From Lentzea flava (GTDB taxonomy: Bacteria > Actinomycetota > Actinomycetes > Mycobacteriales > Pseudonocardiaceae): a DNA stretch of 64,000 nucleotides. The notes under the pieces were generated by a model that saw only the letters and a program-made list of their open reading frames with translations, ran no database searches and had not been told where the DNA came from. The translations under genes and the position numbers were made by a program. Location of the stretch: contig NZ_BMRE01000046.1 of NCBI RefSeq assembly GCF_014648475.1, positions 1 through 64,000 of the forward strand, read 5' to 3'. Below are positions 7,785 through 16,903 of the stretch, piece by piece; positions within the stretch are counted from its first letter, which is position 1, and each line of letters starts with the position of its first letter.

Positions 7785-10700
7785 CTACGCCTTCTCCAGG
7801 AAGTCCGCTCTCTCCTCCGTCAGCAGCGTGGCCACCATGCCCGCCAGCCCAGGGTGCTTCTCCAGGTCCGGATCCGCGTCCACCACCGCCTGCGCCGCCA
7901 CGCGGGCCTCGGTGATGATGTCCTCGTCGCGCAGCAGCGAGAGCATCTTCAGGGCCGAGCGGCGGCCCGACTGGGCAGCGCCGAGGATGTCGCCCTCGCG
8001 GCGGAGTTCCAGGTCGAGCTGGGCCAGTTCGAAACCGTCCAGAGTGGACTCGACGGCGCGGAGGCGTTCCATCGTGGCCGTCATCTCCGGCATCTCCGTC
8101 ACCAGGAGGCACAGGCCGGGAGCGCTGCCTCGGCCCACGCGGCCGCGCAGCTGGTGGAGTTGCGAGACGCCGAAGCGGTCGGCGTCCATGATGGCCATGA
8201 CGGTGGCGTTCGGGACGTTGACGCCCACCTCGATGACCGTGGTGGCGACCAGCACCTGGATCTGGTTGGCCGCGAAGGCTCGCATCACCGCGTCCTTCTC
8301 GTCCGGGGGCATGCGGCCGTGCAGGATTTCGACGCGCAGGCCGCGCAGTGGGCCCTGGACGAGCATGTTCGCCACGTCGATCACGGAGAGCGCGGGGCGC
8401 TTGTCCTCGTCGTCGGACTTGGCGGGCTCCTCGTCGCCGATGCGCGGGCAGACGAAGTAGGCCTGGTGGCCCGCGGCGACCTCCTCGCGCACGCGGGCGA
8501 ACGCCCGGTCCAGCCAGGCCGGTTTTTCGCGGACCGGGACCACCGAGGTCTTGATGGGTGAGCGGCCGCCGGGCAGTTCGCGCAACGCGGAGACTTCCAG
8601 GTCGCCGTAGACGGTCATCGCCACCGTGCGCGGGATCGGGGTCGCCGTCATCACCAGGACGTGGGGGTTCTCCGCCGCGCCGCGGGCGCGCAGGGCGTCG
8701 CGTTGTTCCACGCCGAAGCGGTGTTGTTCGTCGACGACGACCAGGCCCAGCGAGTGGAACTCGACCTTGTCCTGGATGATCGCGTGCGTGCCGACGACGA
8801 TGCCCGCCTCGCCGGTCACGATGTCGAGCAGGGCCTGGCGGCGCTGGGCCGTGTTCATCGAACCCGTCAGCAGCGTGACGCGGGTGGCGACCTCGGCGCC
8901 GCCCAGCTGGCCGGCCTGGGCGAGGTCGCCGAGCATCTCCTGGAGTGAGCGGGCGTGTTGTGCGGCAAGGACTTCCGTGGGTGCGAGCATCGCCGCCTGA
9001 CGGCCCGCGTCGACCGCCTGAAGCATCGCTCGCAACGCGACCATGGTGTTGTGGGTGACGACGAAGTGGTCGGTGACGTACAGCTGGTCCGGGTGAGCGA
9101 TGGAGATGCATTGGACCGGTTTTCGTCCAACGAACTCGACAGCGCGGATCGCTCGCACGGGCTTCTCGTACGTGGTGCGTACCTTGACCAGCTCCGCTTT
9201 CCGGGCGAGGCGGAACGGTGGGAACTCGTTCGGAAGGCGAACACTGACCAGGTAGTAGGTGTTGCCCATTTTGCTGACCGGGCGGACCCGTCCAGTGCCT
9301 CCGAGCGACTCGGCCAACCAGGACACCTGCTCGGCGAGCCGCTGCGACGCTGACAGGAAGGTGACGTTGGAGCCCCGCTTGCGGTCGAGCGTGCCGTCTG
9401 TGTCCAGCAGACCTTGCAACAGTGCATGGCGAACCTTGACCGGAGCTACGAGGTAGTTCTCCGGGAGGAAGTTGTCCCTGGCACGATGCCCGTAAACCCC
9501 GAGCTCACGCAGTGCGTTGAGAACAGGGTTCGTGCCCTTGCGGCATCCGTTCACAAACCAGTCGTACTTGTTCGCCCAAGCAGGCTTGGCGAGGTGTGCC
9601 CCCTTGGGGAGGGCGGCCATCAGTTCGACGAGCAGTTCTGGATCAGCAGTGGTGAACATGACCCTGCCGTTGAGCAGCGAACCGTCGCCGATCAGCAATC
9701 CCAGCACGTACGGGTCCAGTGGCCGTTCTGTGAGGCAGTCCAACTCGGGCGCGGCCGCCATGGGCAGATGCCACTTCGACGCGCCGTTCGACGTTGTTAG
9801 GTCGTCGCGGATCTCACGCAACGTCAACACTTTGAGTGGATTTCCACGACTCCGGCGCACCGTGGTGTTCACGGCCCACAGGTGATCCAGGTCGGACTCC
9901 ACGCTGCGCCCGTCTGAAAGCACAACGCGGTAGACGTCCCTCTCGCCCTGGGGAAAGACGCCGGTGACAACGGTGATCTCGCCGTTCGCCGCGATCACCT
10001 CGTCCCCGACCCGAACATCGCCCATCCGCACGAAACCGCTGGGCGTAAGCACCAGGGAGTCCAGTGGTTGAGCCTTGCCCGACCCCACCTCCCCTTGCAG
10101 GAGGCGGTTCATCGGCACCGTGCCTTCGAGGTCGGACGCGATCTGCTCGCCCACCTCCACCTGGCCCGCCGTCAGCTTGAACGGCAGGCGCGCGTCGAAC
10201 GCGTCGAGGATGCCGCCGGACTTGCGCGCGCACGACGGGGCCGGGCGGGCCGTGGAGGCCTTGCGGCGCTGGGCCAGGGCCAGCTGCACGGCCAGCGCCT
10301 CGTCCCACTTCAGGCGTTGCTGCGCCACGGCGATCTGCGCCCAGCTCTCGGGGCGGTGGATCGCCCGCAGCGCCTCCTCCAGCCCGATCAGGCCGTGCTC
10401 GGAGCGAAACGAAGCCGGCAGCGGGTCCTCCGGCACGCCGTCCCAGATCTCCAGCAGCTGCTTCACGCAGTTCGCGATGTTCCACGTGTTGATGTGCTGC
10501 GAGGCCGGGTAGACGGGCAGGAACGCCTGCAGGAAGTCGGATCCGTCCGACTCCGGGGTGAGGATCTCGAACGCCGGGTGCACCAGCTGCAGGTTCTTCT
10601 TGTAGCGGCCGACCTTGCCCGCGAACAGGCCGCGCGTGCCCGGCAGCAGTTCCTTCTCCGCGACGAAGGCGACCTTGCCGAAGAAGACCAGGTGCAGCTC

Positions 10701-10967
10701 CGAGGTGCCGTCGGTGATCACGGCCTCGGTCAGCTGGCCGCGGCGCGAGGCCATCTTGCGCATGGTGCACTTGCGGACCTCGGCCTGCACCGTCACGTGC
10801 TCGTCGATTTCCAGCGACCTGATGTCGGTCAGCTTCCCGCGCTCGTCGTAGCGGCGCGGGTAGTGGCGCAGCAGGTCACCGACCGTCGTGAGGCCGAGGC
10901 CGGTCTCCAGTGCGTCGGCGGTCTTCTTGCCGAGCAGCGGCTGCAGCTTGTCGTCGAAGGAGATCAT
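7785..10967 (-). CDS. recG: ATP-dependent DNA helicase RecG, intein-containing precursor
   Basis: The precursor is 1060 residues. Removing the intein (299-640) leaves about 718, normal for actinobacterial RecG. RecG is a branch-migration helicase that regresses stalled replication forks and processes Holliday junctions. The wedge/OB part spans roughly 1-260. Walker A is GEVGSGK, then the intein, then T. Motif II is VVVDEQHRFG, with ATPIPRT and a C-terminal helicase domain containing QLRGRVGRG. The ATG at 10967 follows the upstream DAK-domain gene's stop by 14 bases with GGGA in front, so the two are probably co-transcribed. Because the intein splits the nucleotide-binding loop, helicase activity requires splicing. 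Confidence 0.96.
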   Translation of the reverse strand: MISFDDKLQPLLGKKTADALETGLGLTTVGDLLRHYPRRYDERGKLTDIRSLEIDEHVTVQAEVRKCTMRKMASRRGQLTEAVITDGTSELHLVFFGKVAFVAEKELLPGTRGLFAGKVGRYKKNLQLVHPAFEILTPESDGSDFLQAFLPVYPASQHINTWNIANCVKQLLEIWDGVPEDPLPASFRSEHGLIGLEEALRAIHRPESWAQIAVAQQRLKWDEALAVQLALAQRRKASTARPAPSCARKSGGILDAFDARLPFKLTAGQVEVGEQIASDLEGTVPMNRLLQGEVGSGKAQPLDSLVLTPSGFVRMGDVRVGDEVIAANGEITVVTGVFPQGERDVYRVVLSDGRSVESDLDHLWAVNTTVRRSRGNPLKVLTLREIRDDLTTSNGASKWHLPMAAAPELDCLTERPLDPYVLGLLIGDGSLLNGRVMFTTADPELLVELMAALPKGAHLAKPAWANKYDWFVNGCRKGTNPVLNALRELGVYGHRARDNFLPENYLVAPVKVRHALLQGLLDTDGTLDRKRGSNVTFLSASQRLAEQVSWLAESLGGTGRVRPVSKMGNTYYLVSVRLPNEFPPFRLARKAELVKVRTTYEKPVRAIRAVEFVGRKPVQCISIAHPDQLYVTDHFVVTHNTMVALRAMLQAVDAGRQAAMLAPTEVLAAQHARSLQEMLGDLAQAGQLGGAEVATRVTLLTGSMNTAQRRQALLDIVTGEAGIVVGTHAIIQDKVEFHSLGLVVVDEQHRFGVEQRDALRARGAAENPHVLVMTATPIPRTVAMTVYGDLEVSALRELPGGRSPIKTSVVPVREKPAWLDRAFARVREEVAAGHQAYFVCPRIGDEEPAKSDDEDKRPALSVIDVANMLVQGPLRGLRVEILHGRMPPDEKDAVMRAFAANQIQVLVATTVIEVGVNVPNATVMAIMDADRFGVSQLHQLRGRVGRGSAPGLCLLVTEMPEMTATMERLRAVESTLDGFELAQLDLELRREGDILGAAQSGRRSALKMLSLLRDEDIITEARVAAQAVVDADPDLEKHPGLAGMVATLLTEERADFLEKA
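9048..10073 (-). mobile_element. intein with LAGLIDADG endonuclease in RecG Walker A (class-3-like)
   Basis: A 342-residue in-frame insertion between GSGK and T of Walker A. It starts with Ala instead of the usual Cys/Ser and ends VVTHN before the Thr+1 of the host protein. Block B reads SDLDHLWAV (His64, Trp66). Block F has Cys322 in PVQC, and block G has Thr340 before His341-Asn342. Ala1 with this Trp-Cys-Thr set is the signature of class 3 inteins, in which the block F Cys replaces the missing first nucleophile. Two dodecapeptide motifs, LGLLIGDGSL (124-133) and LLQGLLDTDGTL (218-229), indicate an intact homing endonuclease with both acidic residues, so the element may still be mobile. Confidence 0.93.
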
Positions 10968-10981
10968 CGCGTCCCATTGAA

Positions 10982-12592
10982 CTACTCGACACCGACAAAA
11001 ATGACCGTGTCCGGCTGGCCGCCCGGATAAGCCGTCACCTCGACCTCCGGATGGGTCACCCGCAGGTGGTCCTCCACCACGTCGGCGAGGCCGGACGGGG
11101 CGTCGGCGCCGAGGATCACCGTCACCAGCTCGCCACCGCCGGTCAGCATGCGGTCGATCAGGCGGCAGGACAGGTCCATCAACGACTCCGGCGTGGCGGG
11201 ACCCGGTTCGATCAGCACGACCTCGCCGTCCAGCATGCCCAGCAGGTCGCCCGGCTGGCAGCGGCCCACCCACGTGATGGCCTCGTCGGCGGCGATGGAC
11301 AGCTCGCCACGGCGCGTGGCGGCGGCGGCCTCGGCCATGGCGACAACGTCGTCACCAGCGCGACGGGACGCGTCGTGCACGGCCAGCGCGGCGAGGGCCT
11401 GCACGGGTGAGAACGTCGGCACCACCACCACGTCCTGCCCTGCGGCCTGCGCGTACGCCACGGCCTCGTCGAGAGCCTCGCGAATGTCCGGATCGCCTGG
11501 CAGCACCGCGACGTGACGCGCGCGCGTCGACACGATGGCCGACAACAGGTCCGTGGGCGTCGCCGATGTGGAAGCCAGGTCGAACACCGTGGCGCCTTCC
11601 GCCCGAAACAGGTCCACGGCGCCGCTCACCACCACCACGATCGCCCTGTCACGCACGAACCGCGAAGCCTGGGCCGCGATCTGGTCGGCGAACCGCGCCA
11701 CCGTGATGCGGTGCGGACGACCGGCACGCACACCCGCCTCGATGGCCGCGCCGATGTCGTTGCAGTGCACGTGCACCGTCCACAGAGAAGCGCCGTCACC
11801 GACGACCGACACGCAGTCGCCGAGCAGGTTCAACGACGTGCGCAACTCCCCGGCCGCCTCCTCCGAGGTGCCGTCGAGCAGGTACATGACCTCGTACTCG
11901 AACTCCGAGGACCCGCTCTCGCGCTCGGTCGTCAGCGACTCGGGCGTGCGCGGCAGCAGCGGCGCGTCCATCGGCGTTTCCACGGTCTGGCCGGTGATCA
12001 CCGCGGCCAGTGTGTCCAACAACACAACGAGACCGCGCCCACCGGCGTCGACGACCCCGGCCTTGGCCAGCACGGCGAGCTGACGCGGCGTGTCGGCCAA
12101 CGCGGCGGCACCCGCCCGCGCCGCCGCCATCACCACCTCGTCGAGCTCGTCCGACGGGCAGTCGCGCGCGGCCTCCGCGGCGGCGTGCAGGACCGACAGA
12201 ACCGTGCCGGGAACGGGCTTGGACACCGCGGCGGTGGCCAGCTCATCGGCCCGATGCAGGGCCTTGCGCAGCGCGGACCCCGTGACGACGGACACCTCCT
12301 GCACGGACTCGGCGAGGCCCCTGAGCACCTGCGACAGGATCACGCCGGAGTTCCCGCGCGCCCCGGCCAGCGCGCCGCGGGCCAGCGCCGACAGCGCGTC
12401 ACCCACCGTGGAAATGGGCGACCGCAGCAGCGCGTCGAGCGCCGACTGCATCGTGTGCAGCAGGTTGGTGCCCGTGTCACCATCCGGCACGGGAAAGACG
12501 TTGATCTGGTCGATCGACTCCCGGTTGGCGTCCAACGACCGCACGCACGCGTCCGCCCACCTGCGCACCGCGACCGCATCCATGACCTGCAT
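10982..12592 (-). CDS. DAK2-domain protein (FakA/YloV-like)
   Basis: About 536 residues. The N-terminal DAK2 nucleotide-binding domain shows NVFPVPDGDTGTN and ARGNSGVILSQ, as in dihydroxyacetone kinase L subunits and fatty acid kinase FakA. The C-terminal half resembles the FakA middle and C-terminal domains. In Firmicutes FakA phosphorylates DegV/FakB-bound fatty acids, and the actinobacterial substrate is unproven. The order rpmB-DAK-recG is widely conserved. The start is either ATG 12592 or ATG 12583, the latter having AGG closer upstream. The gene is divergent from rpmB. Confidence 0.85.
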   Translation of the reverse strand: MQVMDAVAVRRWADACVRSLDANRESIDQINVFPVPDGDTGTNLLHTMQSALDALLRSPISTVGDALSALARGALAGARGNSGVILSQVLRGLAESVQEVSVVTGSALRKALHRADELATAAVSKPVPGTVLSVLHAAAEAARDCPSDELDEVVMAAARAGAAALADTPRQLAVLAKAGVVDAGGRGLVVLLDTLAAVITGQTVETPMDAPLLPRTPESLTTERESGSSEFEYEVMYLLDGTSEEAAGELRTSLNLLGDCVSVVGDGASLWTVHVHCNDIGAAIEAGVRAGRPHRITVARFADQIAAQASRFVRDRAIVVVVSGAVDLFRAEGATVFDLASTSATPTDLLSAIVSTRARHVAVLPGDPDIREALDEAVAYAQAAGQDVVVVPTFSPVQALAALAVHDASRRAGDDVVAMAEAAAATRRGELSIAADEAITWVGRCQPGDLLGMLDGEVVLIEPGPATPESLMDLSCRLIDRMLTGGGELVTVILGADAPSGLADVVEDHLRVTHPEVEVTAYPGGQPDTVIFVGVE

Positions 12593-12739
12593 GGCGGCGA
12601 GAGTATCCACCCGGTTTGGTCGCGGGTGAGGCCACCGGCTACCCTGATTGGGTTGCCGTGCCCGGTTGAGGCTTGTGCACGCTTGCGCGCCCACCGGGAC
12701 GCGAGACACCCGCTTGAGGAACCTGAAGGAGTGGCTGAC

Positions 12740-12931
12740 GTGGCTGCCGTGTGCGACGTCTGTGGCAAGGGGCCGGGCTTCGGCCATTCGGTTTCGCACT
12801 CCCAGCGGAAGACGAACCGCCGCTGGAACCCGAACATCCAGTCTGTGCGCGCGAAGGTCTCGGCCTCGCAGCGCCAGCGCATCAACGTGTGCACCTCGTG
12901 CCTGAAGGCCGGCAAGGTCGTGCGCGGCTGA
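12740..12931 (+). CDS. rpmB: 50S ribosomal protein L28
   Basis: 63 residues beginning VAAVCDVCGKGPGFG, with SHSQRKTNRRWNPNIQ. Both CxxC pairs (CDVC near the N-terminus, CTSC near the C-terminus) are present, so this is the zinc-binding form of L28. Actinobacteria often carry a second, zinc-free paralogue used when zinc is scarce. GTG at 12740 fits AAGGAG with an 8-nt spacer, whereas in-frame GTGs further upstream leave no such spacing. Transcription ends at the hairpin 12954-12985. Confidence 0.95.
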   Translation: MAAVCDVCGKGPGFGHSVSHSQRKTNRRWNPNIQSVRAKVSASQRQRINVCTSCLKAGKVVRG

Positions 12932-12946
12932 TAACGCCACAGCTCG

Positions 12947-14122
12947 TTAGTTCGAGAGGAGCCCGGCTTCGGCCGGGCTCTTCTCGCGTTTCAGGGCCCT
13001 GTGCACGAACACCAGGCAGGCGAGGCCGCTGAGCAACGCCCCGGCGCCGCCGAGCGCGAACACCGCCCGCGGCCCCATGAACAGCAACAACACGCCCGCT
13101 GCCGCCGTCCCGAGCAGGTTCGCACCGGTCACCATCGACCCGACCGCCGCGAACGCCCGCCCGCGCATCTCGTCGGGCGTGCGCAGCCGCACGATCGCGT
13201 TCATCGTCACGTTGTCGACGCCGTTGGAAATGCCGCCGATGAGCCACCCGGTCCCGGCGGCCACGACGTACGGGAACGTGGCCGGGATCAGCACCGCGAT
13301 CCCCGTGGTGATGCCCGAGATGGCGAGCGCGTAGGCGACCTGCGGAACGGTCTGCAGCCGCGCGGCCAGCCGGTTGCCTGCGAGGATGCCGACCATCCAG
13401 CACGCCTGCATCGCGCCCAGCAGGAACTCGTCGCCGTGCAGCACGAACCGCACGAACGCGGGATCGGCCACGTTGATCACCACGACCGCGCCGACGAAGA
13501 ACGCCAGCCCGACGATCGCCGCGAACAACACGGGATCGCGCCGGACGTGCCGGATACCCGCGAGGGCGCTGGGACGCGCCGAGTGCTCGCCAGAAGGCCT
13601 GCGTTCCGAGCGCACGAACGCGAGCAGCGCCGCGTAGAGGAAGAAGGTGACGCCGTCGATGAGCAACGCGGCGGGGTGCCCGAAGATCCCCGCCAGCAAC
13701 GCGCCACCGGTCACCCCGGCGATGTTGCCGACGCTGCGCGCGGTACCGAGCCACGCATAACCACGCGTCGCTTCTTCCTCGCCCGCGATGTGCGGCACCA
13801 GAGCCGACGTCGAGGGCTGGGCGACGGCACGGCCGCAGCCGGAGAGGAACACCAGCGCGACGACGAAGGCCGGCTGACCCATCAAAGGCGCGATGGACGC
13901 GATCGCGACGCCCTGGAAGAGCAGCGCGACGATCAGCAGCCTGCGGTTGGGCAGCCGGTCGACGAGCACACCAGCGAGCGGCGCTCCCAGCACGAGCGGC
14001 AGCAGTTCGGCGACCAGGATCGCGGCCACCAGCAACGAGCTGATCGGCGTCGCCCAGAACAGCAGCACGAGCAGCGACAGCGAGTTGCCGAACTCGGAGA
14101 CGGCCGCCCCCGCGGCCGTCAA
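12947..14122 (-). CDS. MFS transporter
   Basis: About 391 residues with roughly 11-12 hydrophobic segments. An Asp/Arg-rich cytoplasmic loop after TM2-3 (GVLVDRLPNRRLL) and a second one (RLRTPDEMRGRAF) are typical of the MFS_3/enterobactin-exporter-like group, which exports drugs or siderophores. The substrate is unknown. The start is uncertain. The conserved-looking RRDLTLTAAGAAVSEFG lies just after the ung stop, but no ATG or GTG is in frame there, only TTG 14122 or CTG 14146. The gene follows ung directly and is probably translated by coupling. Its 3' end contains the rpmB terminator. Confidence 0.75.
   Translation of the reverse strand: MTAAGAAVSEFGNSLSLLVLLFWATPISSLLVAAILVAELLPLVLGAPLAGVLVDRLPNRRLLIVALLFQGVAIASIAPLMGQPAFVVALVFLSGCGRAVAQPSTSALVPHIAGEEEATRGYAWLGTARSVGNIAGVTGGALLAGIFGHPAALLIDGVTFFLYAALLAFVRSERRPSGEHSARPSALAGIRHVRRDPVLFAAIVGLAFFVGAVVVINVADPAFVRFVLHGDEFLLGAMQACWMVGILAGNRLAARLQTVPQVAYALAISGITTGIAVLIPATFPYVVAAGTGWLIGGISNGVDNVTMNAIVRLRTPDEMRGRAFAAVGSMVTGANLLGTAAAGVLLLFMGPRAVFALGGAGALLSGLACLVFVHRALKREKSPAEAGLLSN
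12954..12985 (+). terminator. rho-independent terminator after rpmB
   Basis: Stem GAGCCCGGC-TTCG-GCCGGGCTC, flanked by pairing GAGA/TCTC and a short T-rich tail. It lies 23 bases after the rpmB stop and inside the last codons of the convergent MFS gene, so it doubles as coding sequence there. Confidence 0.8.
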
Positions 14123-14148
14123 CGTCAGATCACGCCGGGCGTGCAGAG

Positions 14149-14823
14149 CTACGGGAGCTTCCAGTCGATCGGCTCCGCGCCCTGCTTCTCCAGCAGTTCG
14201 TTGGCGCGGCTGAACGGCTTCGAACCGAAGAACCCGGCGTGCGCGGAAAGCGGCGACGGGTGCGCGGATTCGATGCAGGGCAACGGTTCCAGCAGCGGGC
14301 GCAGGTTGCGCGCGTTGCGGCCCCACAGGATCGACACGAGCGGGGCGTCACGAGCGGCGAGCGCCTTGATCGCCTGCTCCGTCACGGCCTCCCAGCCCTT
14401 GCCCTGGTGGGAGTTGGCCTTGCCGGGCTGCACCGTCAGCGCCCTGTTGAGCAGCAGCACGCCGCGCTCTGCCCACGGGGTCAGGTCGCCGTTGGACGGC
14501 AGCGGGTGGCCCAGGTCGTCCGCGTACTCCTTGTAGATGTTGACCAGCGACTTCGGGATCGGCCGCACGTCGGGGGCGACGGAGAACGACAGGCCGACCG
14601 CGTGGCCGGGCGTCGGGTACGGGTCCTGCCCGACGATCAGCACCTTCACCTGGTGGAACGGCTGCTTGAACGCGCGCAGCACGTTGTCGCCCGAGGGCAG
14701 GTAGGTGCGGCCGGCGGCGACCTCCGCGCGCAGGAACTCACCCATGGCGGCGATCTGGTCGGCAACGGGGGCGAGAGCTTCAGCCCAGCCGGCTTCGACG
14801 ATTTCGTTGAGAGGACGAGCCAC
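14149..14823 (-). CDS. ung: uracil-DNA glycosylase (family 1)
   Basis: 224 residues. Removes uracil from DNA as the first step of base excision repair. The water-activating motif GQDPYPTPGHAVGLSFS (Asp67) and the leucine-loop motif HPSPLSAHAGF are intact, and the length is normal for family 1. GTG at 14823 gives VARPLNEIVEAGW, matching the usual N-terminus. The position between the DAK/recG block and thiL matches mycobacteria (Rv2976c). Confidence 0.95.
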   Translation of the reverse strand: MARPLNEIVEAGWAEALAPVADQIAAMGEFLRAEVAAGRTYLPSGDNVLRAFKQPFHQVKVLIVGQDPYPTPGHAVGLSFSVAPDVRPIPKSLVNIYKEYADDLGHPLPSNGDLTPWAERGVLLLNRALTVQPGKANSHQGKGWEAVTEQAIKALAARDAPLVSILWGRNARNLRPLLEPLPCIESAHPSPLSAHAGFFGSKPFSRANELLEKQGAEPIDWKLP

Positions 14824-14839
14824 GGCTGTGAACCCTATC

Positions 14840-15361
14840 TCAATCCAAACGGCGCAGCTTCTCCCGGTACAGACTGATGTTCTGCACATATTTCTCGACG
14901 ATGAAAGCCCAAGCCCGTTCTGGCACAACATATCCAGCACGCTCGCGGGCAGGAACGCCGAGAACCATCGTGCGTTCACGTACATGACCGTCGAACGAGA
15001 CCACCGCGCCGGCGCCGACGATCGCGCCCTTCTCGACGATGGAACCGTTGAGCACCACGGATCCCGAGGCGATCAGGCAGTCGTCGGAGACCGTCGCGCC
15101 CTCGATGTGCACGTTGTGGCCGATGACGCAGGACGACCCGATGTGCACCGGGTGGACCTCGGTGCAGTGGATCACCGTGCCGTCCTGGATCGACGTGCGC
15201 TCGTCCACGACGATGCGGCCGTAGTCGCCGCGCAGCACCGCCTGGGGCCACACCGACGAATGCGCGCCGATGCGGACGTCGCCGATCACCGTCGCATCCG
15301 GGTGCACGTACGCGTCCGGGTGGATCTGCGGCGTGTACTCCCCCAACGCATAGATGGCCAT
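14840..15361 (-). CDS. gamma-carbonic anhydrase-like hexapeptide protein
   Basis: 173 residues of left-handed beta-helix hexapeptide repeats (for example VHPDATVIGDVRIGAHS, then GHNVHIEGATV), ending in a C-terminal helix. The spaced histidines in VIHCTEVHPVHIG and VIGHNVHIEG fit the trimer-interface metal site of the gamma-carbonic anhydrase/YrdA/PaaY group. Whether it hydrates CO2 or is a related thioesterase or acetyltransferase cannot be told. It lies 16 bases upstream of ung on the same strand. Confidence 0.85.
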   Translation of the reverse strand: MAIYALGEYTPQIHPDAYVHPDATVIGDVRIGAHSSVWPQAVLRGDYGRIVVDERTSIQDGTVIHCTEVHPVHIGSSCVIGHNVHIEGATVSDDCLIASGSVVLNGSIVEKGAIVGAGAVVSFDGHVRERTMVLGVPARERAGYVVPERAWAFIVEKYVQNISLYREKLRRLD

Positions 15362-15371
15362 GCGGCCGAAC

Positions 15372-15833
15372 CTACAACGGCTTCCCGAAGCAGCGACTCT
15401 CCGGGTGGTCCCGGTACACGCCGAAGTTGGCGATCCGCTCGTAACCGCTGGAGGTGTACAGGCCGATCGCCTCCGGCTGGCGGAGACCGGTTTCCAGGAT
15501 CATCCGCTCCAGACCGGCCTCGCGCGCGGTCGTCTCCAGGTGGGCGAGCACGAGGCGGGAGAGGCCGCGGCCGCGTGCGGAGTCGACCACGTACATCCGC
15601 TTGATCTCGGCGGCGCCCTCGATCTCGTCGTTCACCCGCCAGCCACCGCAGGCGACGGGAACGTCGTCGAGGTAGCCGATCACGAAGTAGCCCAGCGGTG
15701 GGGCGAACTGCGCGGGGTCGACCGGCGTGACGTCCACGTCGCCGTACCGGTCGACGTAGACCTGCTGGAGGTCGGCGATCATCTTCACCGAGTCTGGATG
15801 GTCATACGCGCGGGTGCATAGTTCCACATCCAC
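15372..15833 (-). CDS. GNAT N-acetyltransferase
   Basis: 153 residues, a single GNAT domain. Motif A appears as MYVVDSARGRGLSRLVLAHLE, the acetyl-CoA pyrophosphate loop. Family members acetylate small amines, amino acids or proteins, and the acceptor is unknown here. GTG start at 15833, only 4 bases after the thiL stop, so it is likely translated from the thiL message. Confidence 0.85.
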   Translation of the reverse strand: MDVELCTRAYDHPDSVKMIADLQQVYVDRYGDVDVTPVDPAQFAPPLGYFVIGYLDDVPVACGGWRVNDEIEGAAEIKRMYVVDSARGRGLSRLVLAHLETTAREAGLERMILETGLRQPEAIGLYTSSGYERIANFGVYRDHPESRCFGKPL

Positions 15834-15837
15834 AAGT

Positions 15838-16806
15838 TTACGCGCGCCAGTGCTCCCAGCCAGGAGGTTTTTCGTAAACGCGGCCGTCGACCGTCACGCC
15901 CTCACCCGCGCGGACCGTGCCGATGGTCGTCCAGCCCTCCGGCACCGCCTTCGGGCCGGGGAACGTGGCCGCGAGAGCGTGATCTTCGCCTCCGGTCAGC
16001 GCCCAGTGCCGTGCGTCACCGCCGAGCGCGGAGGCCACGTCCAGCAGCCGCGGGTGCAGCGGCAGCAGCTCGGTGCGGATGTCGATCGCCACGCCCGACG
16101 AGTCGGCGATGTGGCCGAGGTCCTGCAGCAGGCCGTCCGACACGTCGATCATCGCCGTGGCGCCCGCCTCCGCGGCCCTTGGCCCCTCCTCGTACGGCGG
16201 CTCCGGCGTGCGCTGGGCGTTCACTATCCCGACCGGTGAGCGGAAGCCGCGCCCCAGCACGGCCAGTCCGGCGGCGGCCCAGCCGAGCCGTCCGGTCACC
16301 GCGACGACGTCACCGACGAGCGCGCCGGACCTCGTGACCGGCTCCAGACCGTTCATGTCGCCCATCGCGGTGATCGAGATCACCAGTGTGGCGGAGCTGA
16401 CCATGTCGCCGCCGACGACGCCCGCACCGGCCTTCGCCGCCTCCTCCCAGAGTCCCGACATCACGCCCTCGACGACCGACGCCGGGGTGTCCGCGGGACA
16501 GGCGAACCCGACGAGCAGAGCGGACGGCAACGCCCCCATCGCGACGACGTCGGCGAGGTTCACCGCGGCCGCTTTCCGGCCCACCTGCTCGGGTGTGGAC
16601 CAGTCGAGTCTGAAGTGGACACCCTCGACCAGCACGTCCATCGACGCGACCACCCTGCCGTCGGGAACGGCGACCACGGCCGCGTCGTCACCGGGACCGA
16701 GGATGGTCGTCTCGGGTTGCGCCCGACCGGTCGTCACCCGGTGGATGAGATGGAACTCACCCACTTCGGCGACCGTCTCCGCGTCGCGCGGCGGCTCCGG
16801 ACGCAA
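15838..16806 (-). CDS. thiL: thiamine-monophosphate kinase
   Basis: 322 residues. Phosphorylates thiamine monophosphate to the cofactor thiamine diphosphate. The N-terminal GPGDDAAVV, the metal-binding DVLVEGVHF, GGDM and DVSDGLLQDLGH match the PurM/ThiL family. I chose a TTG start at 16806 because GGGAGG stands 5 bases ahead of it. An open frame continues further upstream but without family similarity. First gene of the run thiL, GNAT, gamma-CA, ung, MFS. Confidence 0.93.
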   Translation of the reverse strand: MRPEPPRDAETVAEVGEFHLIHRVTTGRAQPETTILGPGDDAAVVAVPDGRVVASMDVLVEGVHFRLDWSTPEQVGRKAAAVNLADVVAMGALPSALLVGFACPADTPASVVEGVMSGLWEEAAKAGAGVVGGDMVSSATLVISITAMGDMNGLEPVTRSGALVGDVVAVTGRLGWAAAGLAVLGRGFRSPVGIVNAQRTPEPPYEEGPRAAEAGATAMIDVSDGLLQDLGHIADSSGVAIDIRTELLPLHPRLLDVASALGGDARHWALTGGEDHALAATFPGPKAVPEGWTTIGTVRAGEGVTVDGRVYEKPPGWEHWRA

Positions 16807-16903
16807 AGTTGCCTCCCAATCTGAGCATTCGGAACCCCAACTGGGGTACGTTGCGTGACACGTTCCTACCTCGACCCAACCTGTCGCGACGAAGGGGCAC
16901 GCC

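Noticed and set aside
10968..11273. Extension of the RecG frame upstream to 11273
   Set aside because: The extra residues are antisense-like shadow within the 3' end of the DAK2-domain gene, and RecG similarity begins at the ATG at 10967.
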